From assembly GCA_024640205.1 (NCBI GenBank), contig JAHEFL010000051.1, positions 1 to 8,396 of the forward strand: 8,396 bases of DNA, written 5' to 3'. This document shows, in pieces, positions 1 to 6,620 of the stretch. This DNA is from Flavobacteriales bacterium (GTDB taxonomy: Bacteria; Bacteroidota; Bacteroidia; Flavobacteriales_F; PHOS-HE28). The notes below the pieces were generated by a model. That model was given only the letters and a program-made list of their open reading frames with translations, was not told the origin of the DNA and searched no databases. The first letter of the stretch is position 1; each line of letters starts with the position of its first letter. The position numbers were made by a program, and so were the translations under genes.

Positions 1-1319
1 AGATCGTCGCGTTCCAAAGGGATGCTCACCACGAATTGCGGATCTTTTTCATCCTTGGCGAAGTCAGCCGCATGGCCATTGACCGTGATGGCCTTCAGAT
101 GGCTCTTGTCCCGCACGTGGCCGGATACCTTGACATAGGCAAGCGCCGTCGAGACCTGTGCCACATCTCCCCGACGGAACGGTTCGATGACGGTGATGCT
201 CGGCGGATCGCTCTCCCTGTTCAATTCATAGATCTGTTGTGCTATACGCACTCGGGCATCATCGATAGTCTTTCGCTGCTCGGCGCCGTAATTGGGATCG
301 CCCTCCATGGCTTTTTGTGCAAGCTGCAGGTCGCGTAACGCACCGTCCATGTCCAGGTTGGCTTCGTGCGCTTCCGCACGCAGCAACAAGGCCGGTATAT
401 CCTTGGGGTCCTCCAATATCACACGGTTCAGATCATTCACCGCATTCTGGTGCTGGCCGAAGCCCTGATAGTAGATCGCCCTTTGGTAGTACACCGCGCG
501 ATCCGTTCTGCCGAGCGCGATACACCGGGAGACGTCATCAATGGACCGCGAGTATTCCTTCTGGAGCGCTGTTGCTTTGCTACGCGTGAAAAGTGCATCC
601 GTGCTGGCCGGGTTCAATTCCAGAGCACGGGTACAGCTTTGGATCGCCTTGTCCAGTGTCCGCATTTTCATGGTAAGGCCGCTGTACTGCTCATATAATC
701 GCAACTGAACCTCTGCAGCTGCCACGTATGCCGGTTCATACAGGTGGTTCCATTCCAACACCTTGTCCAGGTCGAATTCCGCCGTTTTGTAATCCCGTGT
801 TGCGGTGCGAACAAGGCCATGCAGGTAGTATGTATCCGTGGTGGCCTTCAAAGCCAAAGCGGCATCTGAAGCCTGCGTCGCACAATCGAGATCCACGAGG
901 GCCAGGCATGCTCGCACTTTTGTCTGCAAGGCATCCATGGCCTTGGGGTCAACGCGCAAGGCTTGATCGCAAAGCGTTCGAGCGATCTCCGCACTATCCA
1001 ATTCCAAATAAGCCTTTGCAGCAGCGGAGGAGTGCTCCGGATGACCTGGATCAAGTTCCGCCATGCGCCTCCTGTCCCTTGCACAATCCGCCTTACGTCC
1101 CAGCAATTCATAGGATTCCGCACGAGCCTGCAAGGCACTCATCATCGTTGGGTCCACCGAGATCGCCAACGAGTACTTCTCCACGGCCCCATCCAGGTCA
1201 TGCTGCTTGCGTAGCGCCTCACCTTCCTTGAAGAAGGCTTTGCCTGATTGACCCAACACGACCGTTGCCGGAACGCTCAGCAATAACATGAAAAGGGTAC
1301 GTGCGAAAACGGTGCTCAT
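1..1319 (-). CDS. Exported TPR-repeat protein with Ig-like domain, 3' end cut by the window edge
   Basis: An uninterrupted 439-codon frame starts with ATG at 1319 (read leftwards) and runs off the left edge. Residues 1-23 form a Sec signal peptide: Arg7, a hydrophobic core LFMLLLSVPATVVL, then a likely cut in VLG|QS. Residues about 25-335 are helical repeats of TPR type, with typical pieces such as GAVEKYSLAISVDPT, AIQSCTRALELNPAS and AVNDLNRVILEDPKD. After a linker (SDPPSITVIEP, 369-380), residues about 392-439 look like the start of a small beta-sandwich: YVKVSGHVRDKS and KAITVNGHAADF, the pattern of Ig-like/glucodextranase-B-like modules. In Bacteroidota such modules can follow TPRs and precede a caspase-like peptidase domain; that region is not visible, so the final function is open. 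TPRs suggest a periplasmic or surface protein-binding scaffold. The gene is divergent from rarA, 116 bases away. The call is firm for exported TPR protein and weaker for the Ig-like domain. Confidence 0.88.
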   Translation of the reverse strand, partial: MSTVFARTLFMLLLSVPATVVLGQSGKAFFKEGEALRKQHDLDGAVEKYSLAISVDPTMMSALQARAESYELLGRKADCARDRRRMAELDPGHPEHSSAAAKAYLELDSAEIARTLCDQALRVDPKAMDALQTKVRACLALVDLDCATQASDAALALKATTDTYYLHGLVRTATRDYKTAEFDLDKVLEWNHLYEPAYVAAAEVQLRLYEQYSGLTMKMRTLDKAIQSCTRALELNPASTDALFTRSKATALQKEYSRSIDDVSRCIALGRTDRAVYYQRAIYYQGFGQHQNAVNDLNRVILEDPKDIPALLLRAEAHEANLDMDGALRDLQLAQKAMEGDPNYGAEQRKTIDDARVRIAQQIYELNRESDPPSITVIEPFRRGDVAQVSTALAYVKVSGHVRDKSHLKAITVNGHAADFAKDEKDPQFVVSIPLERDD

Positions 1320-1332
1320 GGTTCGTGCCGGT

Positions 1333-1340
1333 CAAATGTA
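1333..1340 (-). promoter_or_regulatory. Putative Bacteroidota -7 promoter element for the TPR gene
   Basis: Read on the minus strand the bases are TACATTTG, an exact match to the Bacteroidota primary-sigma -7 consensus TAnnTTTG. It lies 13 bases upstream of the ATG at 1319, which would give a very short leader of under about 10 bases. No good TTG-type -33 element is visible about 20 bases further upstream, so the assignment rests on the -7 motif and its position only. Confidence 0.4.
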
Positions 1341-1435
1341 GGGTAGCAGGGAGTTGGATCGCCAGTAGCTTGGCCTGAGCGGTCCTGTCCAGGCGATCGG
1401 CTACCGCCGACCGTATTTTGCACCACCGAGGATCA

Positions 1436-2713
1436 ATGAGCGACCCATCCACACCACTCGCAGAGCGCATTCGGCCCGCCGCCTTGGAGGAGGTCGTAGG
1501 TCAACAGCATCTCGTGGGACCGGATGGGATCCTTCGCAAAGCTCTGGCTGGGGGAATGCTGCCCAGCATGATCTTATGGGGCCCGCCGGGGGTCGGCAAA
1601 ACAACGCTTGCCAAGCTGATCTCCCTGGAACTGGAACGTCCGTTCTTCACGCTAAGCGCCGTCAGTAGTGGCGTAAAGGATGTCCGTGAGGTGATCGAGA
1701 AGGCCAGTGGTGGAGGACTTTTCGCACGCAGCGCCGTGTTGTTCATCGATGAGATCCACCGATTCAGCAAGTCCCAGCAGGATTCCCTCCTGGGTGCCGT
1801 GGAAAAGGGAACCATAACCCTGATAGGAGCCACCACCGAGAATCCCAGTTTCGAGGTAATCTCCGCACTGCTCTCGCGATGTCAGGTATACACGCTTGAG
1901 CCACTTTCCGAGGAGGATCTCAAAAGCCTCCTGGAACGGGCGCTGCATTCGGATGAACTTCTGAAGCGAAGAACGATCGAGTTGCGTGAGTTGGAAGCCT
2001 TGATGCGTGCCAGCGGCGGCGATGCGCGCAGGCTCTTGAACACCTTCGAACTGTGCGTGAAAGCTTCGCCAGCGGACCCCGTGGTGCTGACGAACGAGCT
2101 GGTCAAGGAGGTCGTCCGATCGAGTCCTGTGCGTTACGATAAGCAAGGAGAACAGCATTACGATATCGTGAGCGCATTCATTAAGAGTATGCGTGGGAGC
2201 GACCCGAACGCGGCCGTCTACTGGTTGGCCCGGATGGTGGAAGGCGGTGAGGACCCCATGTTCATTGCGCGCCGCATGGTGATACTGGCCAGTGAGGATA
2301 TCGGTAACGCCAACCCGAACGCGCTACTGATGGCCACTACAACGATGCAGGCAGCGCAGCTGATCGGTTGGCCGGAAAGCCGGATCATCCTCAGCCAATG
2401 TGCGATCTACCTGGCTTGTTCCCCAAAAAGCAACAGTAGCTACAGGGCGATCGGCGCCGCACAGGATGCGGTGAAACGCACGGGGGATCAGCCCGTGCCG
2501 CTACATCTTCGGAACGCTCCTACCAAGCTGATGAAAGATCTGGGCTATGGAAGTGATTACCGCTATAGCCATGATGGCGAAGGAAACTTCACGGAACAGG
2601 AATTCCTTCCGGAAAAGCTGAGTGGCACGGTGTTCTACGAACCCGGGGAGAACCCGAAGGAGCGTGAGCATGCGGCTTTGATCCGGCGCCTTTGGAAGGG
2701 TCGATACGTTTGA
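1436..2713 (+). CDS. rarA: Replication-associated recombination protein A (RarA/MgsA), AAA+ ATPase
   Basis: A 425-residue protein, close to the usual length of about 430-450. RarA/MgsA is a cytoplasmic clamp-loader-like ATPase that acts at stalled replication forks and binds SSB. Counted from the ATG at 1436: Walker A GPPGVGKTT (49-57), Walker B LFIDE (102-106) followed by IHRF, sensor-1 region GATTENPSFEV (131-141), and GDARRLLN (195-202), the sensor-2 type arginine motif. The C-terminal half carries the family's tetramerisation region: AFIKSMRGSDPNAAVYWLARM, then ILASEDIGNANP, CAIYLACSPKSNSSY and PLHLRNAPTKLMKDLGYG. A TTG at 1418 would add six residues, but the ATG at 1436 matches the normal family N-terminus (PLAERIRP close to the start) and has GAGGA just upstream. 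No key residue is missing. It is divergent from the TPR gene and its stop is 11 bases from the stop of the next gene, so it is probably monocistronic. Confidence 0.97.
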   Translation: MSDPSTPLAERIRPAALEEVVGQQHLVGPDGILRKALAGGMLPSMILWGPPGVGKTTLAKLISLELERPFFTLSAVSSGVKDVREVIEKASGGGLFARSAVLFIDEIHRFSKSQQDSLLGAVEKGTITLIGATTENPSFEVISALLSRCQVYTLEPLSEEDLKSLLERALHSDELLKRRTIELRELEALMRASGGDARRLLNTFELCVKASPADPVVLTNELVKEVVRSSPVRYDKQGEQHYDIVSAFIKSMRGSDPNAAVYWLARMVEGGEDPMFIARRMVILASEDIGNANPNALLMATTTMQAAQLIGWPESRIILSQCAIYLACSPKSNSSYRAIGAAQDAVKRTGDQPVPLHLRNAPTKLMKDLGYGSDYRYSHDGEGNFTEQEFLPEKLSGTVFYEPGENPKEREHAALIRRLWKGRYV

Positions 2714-2724
2714 GAGGACCGACC

Positions 2725-3207
2725 TCAGTCCGCACGTTCCTGCTCCAGGAAGGTCTGGTGCAGGTCATAAATGATCCCCAGGCTTACTCCCAGCCCACCA
2801 ATGCCCTGCTCGAACATCTGCCATAGCGCATCGGCCAGGATGTGCGTCACCTCGTTCTTTGTGAAGGACATTCCGAGAATGAACAGCAAAAGGAAAACGA
2901 AGAAACCGAACACTCCCCCCAGCATCGTGGTCTTCATGGGAAAGGCTCCCTTCAGTGAAATGAACTCGAGTTCAATGGCCTTGTGGGCCGCCAGGGTGAG
3001 CAGTAGCCCGATCAGCAGGTAAACCACTGCGGCCAGCACCAGGTAGAGTGTCAATGGGACCTTCAGGTCCACAAGGTCCTGAAGGAACAAACCGTGCCAC
3101 GCATAGGAAAGGGTATACATGAACACGGCGGATATCAGCCATGGTGCCAGTATGTACCTCCTCAGGAGCACGTTTTCGATTCGTTCGCAGGCAAGCAAGG
3201 TACGCAA
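2725..3207 (-). CDS. Small integral membrane protein of unknown function, TTG start
   Basis: 160 residues with hydrophobic segments at about 19-40, 51-74 and 96-113 and a weaker one at 133-148, so three or four inner-membrane helices. The first segment contains YTLSYAWHGLFLQDL, with Trp37 and His38 at its end; the second is a long run, LYLVLAAVVYLLIGLLL. I do not recognise a named family. No ATG lies between the upstream in-frame stop (3232-3234) and the first helix; the first ATG would be residue 30, inside that helix. The TTG at 3207 is chosen because GGAGGT lies six bases upstream. Leu4 (TTG) and Val13 (GTG) are possible alternatives. The gene converges on rarA with 11 bases between stops and diverges from the lipoprotein gene over 54 bases, so it is likely its own transcription unit. 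Membrane topology and coding status are well supported; function is unknown. Confidence 0.8.
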   Translation of the reverse strand: MRTLLACERIENVLLRRYILAPWLISAVFMYTLSYAWHGLFLQDLVDLKVPLTLYLVLAAVVYLLIGLLLTLAAHKAIELEFISLKGAFPMKTTMLGGVFGFFVFLLLFILGMSFTKNEVTHILADALWQMFEQGIGGLGVSLGIIYDLHQTFLEQERAD

Positions 3208-3213
3208 GGTGGC

Positions 3214-3219
3214 ACCTCC
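3214..3219 (-). promoter_or_regulatory. Shine-Dalgarno that fixes the TTG start of the membrane protein
   Basis: On the minus strand the bases read GGAGGT, followed by the six-base spacer GCCACC and then TTG. This is a strong match to the 16S anti-SD. It is notable because Bacteroidota genes often lack such a site, and it is the main evidence for a TTG rather than a downstream start. Confidence 0.6.
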
Positions 3220-3261
3220 AGCGCCTGATCTTCAGCATGGACAGCGTACTTTGCCGGTCGG

Positions 3262-4869
3262 ATGTCAAGTGCACGGGCAGTGAGCAGAATGGTCCTTTTG
3301 ACCGGTTTGGTGATGCTTCATTCGGGCTGTCGCAAGGAGTCCCCGGAGGCTCGATGGGACGTGGATCTACTACTGCCATTGGTGACCACGACATTGACCA
3401 TCCAGGACCTGGTAGCGGATAGCCTCATTATGACCGGCCCGGGTGGGGAGATCACCCTGCTCTATCGGAGCGAATTGTTCAATGTGGATCTGGATACCGT
3501 CCTGAACGCCCCTGACACAAGCTTCTTCTACAGCTTTGCCCTGCCTGTGCCAGGGCCATTGAACTTTGCCCCAGGTGCCAATTTCTATGGTGAGAACGAT
3601 GTGAACCGTTTTGACCTTGATGACCTGGAGTTGCGCTATCTGGAGTTACGGGAAGGCGTGCTTGAGCTGGATCTGAGGAACCACCTTCCAAGTGCCGTGA
3701 TCGGCACCTTTTCCCTGCCCGGCGCAAGCCTTGCGAACGGACCGGCCATCCTTACGCAATTCGTCGCCGCTGGCACGCAAAGCGATCCAGCGCTGGGTTC
3801 CGTACAGACCAGCCTGGCCGGTGCCATCTTCGACCTGCGTGGACCGGACTTCAATGATGTGAACACCTTGGCGACGGACATCAGCGCCCAGTTGGATCCC
3901 AATGGTAACGGTGCCACGTTGACCAACCTGGACAGCTTGATCGCTCGTGCGACTTATCGAGGGCTCGTTCCCCAATATGCGCGAGGCTATTTCGGGAACC
4001 GTATCGTGGAGGTCGAGGAAACCGAGAACGACCTGGACCTGTTCAACAACATCGTGGGAGGCACATTGGATCTGGACCAGGTGACCATGCGACTCAAGGT
4101 GATCAACGGTCTGGGCATGGATATCCAGGTCTTTCTGGATCACTTGTCCGCGATCAACAGCCGTACCGGGAACACCGTTGATCTGACCAACGTGATCCTT
4201 GACGGGCCGATCAATCTGGGAAGAGCCATCGACCTGGGCAACGGGTTCCAGGCAACAGAACTGCTTCGTGTACTGGATAATTCCAATAGCAACCTGGACC
4301 TGTTCCTTGAGAATCTGCCGGACAAGGTGAGCTACGCCATGGAACTCCGTTTGAACCCCTTGGGCGACATCAGCAACGGCAATGATTTCCTGTATTACGA
4401 GAGCGAGCTTCGGGCGGACCTGGAACTGGAGATACCGCTGCGTGTCATAGCCAACGACCTGACGCTGCGGACCACGGTCGTGCCCGATCTTCCGGGCAGT
4501 GCGGACGGCCATGGATTGCAGTCCGGCCGGCTCAGGATCTTCGCCACGAACGGATTCCCCTTTTCCGCTGAGTTGCAACTCGCCATTGTGGATAACGAGG
4601 ATGAAGTGCTAAGCCTGATCCCTGTGGAAGGCATTGTATCCTCCGGGGTACTTGGGGCCAATGGCTTTGTGCAACTACCCGTGGATTCCCGGTCGACAGC
4701 CTCCCTTTCCGAGGACCAGGTGGATCTCCTATACAATGGCGGACGTTTCCGGATCGATGCGGTCTTTAATACAGCCGATCAAACCCAGCACTTGCAATTG
4801 CTGGATAGCTATGAACTGGACCTACAGGTGACCTTGGGAGCGAATTATATCGTGAACGAGGATGAGTAG
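3262..4869 (+). CDS. Large predicted outer-membrane lipoprotein of unknown function, paired with the following barrel
   Basis: 535 residues from ATG 3262. The N-terminus has Arg5 and Arg9, a hydrophobic stretch MVLLTGLVML, then HSGC, so Cys23 is the likely lipidated residue. The lipobox is loose (His at -3, Leu at -4), which Bacteroidota tolerate. Starting at ATG 3289 instead would remove the positive n-region, so 3262 is preferred. The mature part is acidic and beta-rich, with many alternating D-L-D-L strands (for example LDLDQVTMRLKV and LRADLELEIPLRV) and no membrane segment or recognisable catalytic motif. Two related segments at about 257-280 and 343-366 share an LDLF...(M/E)LRL pattern, suggesting repeated beta domains. 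WDVDLLLPL just after the lipid anchor resembles an uncharacterised Bacteroidota lipoprotein family known to me only as hypothetical. The last eight bases overlap the next gene, implying coupled translation and a shared job at the outer membrane. Which face it lies on is not known. Confidence 0.85.
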   Translation: MSSARAVSRMVLLTGLVMLHSGCRKESPEARWDVDLLLPLVTTTLTIQDLVADSLIMTGPGGEITLLYRSELFNVDLDTVLNAPDTSFFYSFALPVPGPLNFAPGANFYGENDVNRFDLDDLELRYLELREGVLELDLRNHLPSAVIGTFSLPGASLANGPAILTQFVAAGTQSDPALGSVQTSLAGAIFDLRGPDFNDVNTLATDISAQLDPNGNGATLTNLDSLIARATYRGLVPQYARGYFGNRIVEVEETENDLDLFNNIVGGTLDLDQVTMRLKVINGLGMDIQVFLDHLSAINSRTGNTVDLTNVILDGPINLGRAIDLGNGFQATELLRVLDNSNSNLDLFLENLPDKVSYAMELRLNPLGDISNGNDFLYYESELRADLELEIPLRVIANDLTLRTTVVPDLPGSADGHGLQSGRLRIFATNGFPFSAELQLAIVDNEDEVLSLIPVEGIVSSGVLGANGFVQLPVDSRSTASLSEDQVDLLYNGGRFRIDAVFNTADQTQHLQLLDSYELDLQVTLGANYIVNEDE

Positions 4870-6103
4870 ATCCTTGTTGCTGTTGCTTCAGTTGGGCATT
4901 CTTTGTTCGTTACCAGCCCAGAATTATTACCTGCCATTGGACAGCTTGGTCGATAACGCCAGCGCATGGGAGAATCTGGTGGAGGCAGGTGCTTCGTTGG
5001 ACTACAACGCCAATACGATCTACAACGAACTTACCTATGCCGTTTGGAGCGGTCAATTCCTGGATCGTGACCTTCGGCAACGAAGCCTGGATGCCATGAG
5101 GTCCCGCAACAGCGTTGGCTTCGACCAATCCTTCCACCTTTCCTGGACCGGCGCTTTGGGTCTTTGGGGACGGCATCACTGGCGCCCGCTGATCAAAGCC
5201 GCGCACCATGACATGATGGGAACCCGTTTCACCTCGGATGTTTTCGAACTGGCGTTCTTCGGCAACGCCGGCTTTGAAGGCGAACGCGCGGACCTCGGTC
5301 CATCGGCCCACTCCCATGTCCGTTACCAGTCACTGGGCGCTGGGATCCTGGATGATCGTAGTGGCTCTTTTGTACGACTGGACCTGTTGCTGGGTCAGTC
5401 CGTGGAACAAGCCGACATCCGTTGGGCCGGTATCTACACAGCGGAGGACGGTCGTGTGATCAGGGCCACCCTATTGGGCGAGTATCAGTTGAGTGATACC
5501 GCGGGCAGCGAATTCGGAAGGAACAATGGGATGGGTGTGTCGTTCTCCGGAAGATGGAACACGGTCTTGAAGGGGTTGGGGTCAACGACCCTTTCCATCG
5601 GACTCGAAGACTTTGGGCTCATCCGATGGAACGAGCATTCAGTGGCACTTTCAAAGGATACCGTGATCGAATTCCTCGGGTGGGATGTTGCGAATATCCT
5701 GGACCTCGATAACGTGCTCATCGGGGAGGACCAACTGATCGATACGCTGGGTTTGAGATACACCCCCGGTGCCTTCACCAGTTACGCTCCGCTCGTATTG
5801 ACACTTTCCCTCGAAAAACAACTGGCTCCCGGTTGGCGCGGTGGCCTGGAGGTCATGCAGCGCTATCTTCCTGGCTTCATCCCACAAGTGACCGCGTTCG
5901 CAAGCCGCCGCCTGGGTACGCGGTCGCTGTTGGGAGCGAACTTGAGCTATGGAGGCTTCGGGGATCTGCGTTTGGGTTTGTCCGGCAGAATGCGTCTCGG
6001 CGATCGGGTTTGGATCCACCTTTCAACGCCGAACCTTCCCGGCTTTTTACTTGGCACCACCCGTGGATATGGGATGCAGGGTGGTCTGATGGTCGGATTT
6101 TAA
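4862..6103 (+). CDS. Predicted outer-membrane beta-barrel protein, DUF5723-like
   Basis: 413 residues. The signal peptide is MSRSLLLLLQLGILCSLPA with a likely cut at A|Q, a common Bacteroidota form. The rest is rich in amphipathic strands alternating with turns, such as FVRLDLLLGQSV, RATLLGEYQL and LVLTLSLEKQL, and the chain ends in a glycine-rich strand closing with Phe (LMVGF), as expected for a barrel inserted by BamA. The pieces ELAFFGNAGFEGERADLG (129-146) and LEDFGLIRWNE (248-258) resemble conserved motifs of the DUF5723 family of Bacteroidota outer-membrane proteins, recalled rather than searched. ATG 4862 lies inside the last codons of the lipoprotein gene (8-base overlap, different frame), so the two are probably co-translated. 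Function is unknown; transport, adhesion or assembly roles are all possible. The next gene begins 69 bases downstream on the same strand but is unrelated in type. Confidence 0.85.
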   Translation: MSRSLLLLLQLGILCSLPAQNYYLPLDSLVDNASAWENLVEAGASLDYNANTIYNELTYAVWSGQFLDRDLRQRSLDAMRSRNSVGFDQSFHLSWTGALGLWGRHHWRPLIKAAHHDMMGTRFTSDVFELAFFGNAGFEGERADLGPSAHSHVRYQSLGAGILDDRSGSFVRLDLLLGQSVEQADIRWAGIYTAEDGRVIRATLLGEYQLSDTAGSEFGRNNGMGVSFSGRWNTVLKGLGSTTLSIGLEDFGLIRWNEHSVALSKDTVIEFLGWDVANILDLDNVLIGEDQLIDTLGLRYTPGAFTSYAPLVLTLSLEKQLAPGWRGGLEVMQRYLPGFIPQVTAFASRRLGTRSLLGANLSYGGFGDLRLGLSGRMRLGDRVWIHLSTPNLPGFLLGTTRGYGMQGGLMVGF

Positions 6104-6172
6104 CCTTCCCCTCATGATCGAACCAGGAAACTCCCTTGGCCCATTGCCCGGACAGTTCCTGAACCATCGCGC

Positions 6173-6499
6173 ATGAACTGGCTGATCCTTATTCTCGCCG
6201 GTCTCTTCGAAGTGGGATTCACGACCTGTCTCGGGAAAGCGCATAGTTCGAGTGGTACCACGTTGATCTGGTGGATGGGTGGTTTCGTACTATGCCTATT
6301 CCTCAGCATGGCACTTCTCTTCCATGCTTCACGGACCATACCCTTGGGCACTGCATATGCCGCATGGACCGGTATCGGGGCGATCGGAACGGTGCTCGTT
6401 GGCATACTGCTCTTCAATGAATCAACTGACCCTTGGCGCCTCTTCTTCATCTTCATGCTGGTCGTCTCGCTCGTGGGTCTGCGTATGGTGAGCAACTGA
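6173..6499 (+). CDS. Small multidrug resistance (SMR) family efflux protein, SugE/Gdx-like
   Basis: 108 residues, the normal SMR length, with four membrane helices at about 2-22, 31-51, 57-80 and 86-106. SMR proteins work as antiparallel dimers that exchange protons for a cation. The essential glutamate is Glu13 in GLFEVGF. GTAYAAWTGIGAIGTVLVGI (59-78) matches the SugE/Gdx branch (GTAYAVWTGIGA) better than the EmrE branch, which suggests guanidinium or small quaternary ammonium export. Ser45 in LSMALLF, Tyr62 and Trp65 match Gdx binding-site positions, but residue 16 is Phe where SugE/Gdx proteins usually have Trp, so the substrate is less certain. The family and fold are firm; the subtype is inference. 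No guanidine riboswitch fits in the 69-base gap before it. It could be read through from the barrel gene or have its own weak promoter. It converges with the OmpA-family gene. Confidence 0.93.
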   Translation: MNWLILILAGLFEVGFTTCLGKAHSSSGTTLIWWMGGFVLCLFLSMALLFHASRTIPLGTAYAAWTGIGAIGTVLVGILLFNESTDPWRLFFIFMLVVSLVGLRMVSN

Positions 6500-6533
6500 A
6501 TCGATACGTATTCCAATAAATGAGCGTCAACCA

Positions 6534-6620
6534 TTGAAGATCACCATCCTGGGTTCGGGAAAAGGCGATCCTGGAAACCAGCCTGCACTCCAGACAGTTG
6601 GGTTCATCCTAGGGAACTAA
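6534..6620 (+). pseudogene. Possible 5' remnant of a metallo-beta-lactamase-fold hydrolase gene
   Basis: A 28-codon frame starts at TTG 6534 and stops at TAA 6618-6620. Its first residues after the start, KITILGSG, match the characteristic N-terminal strand of MBL-fold hydrolases (MKITILGSGT...), in the right place right after a start codon. The following residues no longer follow the family and the frame ends before any zinc-binding HxHxDH motif. It fills the gap between the convergent SMR and OmpA-family genes and overlaps the OmpA-family stop by a few bases. It could be a decayed gene start, or a chance match of eight common residues; I consider both open. Confidence 0.3.

Noticed and set aside
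728..1231. A 167-codon plus-strand open frame opposite the TPR gene
   Set aside because: Its translation is low-complexity (rich in Pro, His, Arg) with no recognisable domain, while the opposite strand encodes a signal peptide and TPR repeats in one continuous frame.
1397..1410. Inverted repeat TCGGC-TACC-GCCGA upstream of rarA as an operator or terminator
   Set aside because: Five base pairs in GC-rich sequence are expected by chance; the short T-run after it is not adjacent to the stem.
2714..2726. Hairpin GAGG-ACCGA-CCTC between the convergent stops of rarA and the membrane protein gene as a bidirectional terminator
   Set aside because: The stem is only four base pairs and no T-tract follows on either strand.
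3247..3253. TACTTTG as a -7 promoter element for the lipoprotein gene
   Set aside because: It is one base shorter than TAnnTTTG, has no -33 partner, and lies only eight bases before the ATG.
3646..4578. A 310-codon open frame on the minus strand inside the lipoprotein gene
   Set aside because: It is antisense to a frame with a clear lipoprotein signal and coherent beta-strand pattern; its translation has no domain or signal, and long antisense frames are expected in GC-rich genes.
6104..6172. Possible guanidine riboswitch ahead of the SMR gene
   Set aside because: The gap is only 69 bases and shows none of the paired ACGR-type or hairpin motifs of the known guanidine riboswitch classes.
6602..6617. 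Near-palindrome GTTCATCCTAGGGAAC at the end of the OmpA-family gene
   Set aside because: It is imperfect (mismatches on both sides of the CCTAGG core) and has no loop or T-tract, so neither a terminator nor a defined binding site can be claimed.
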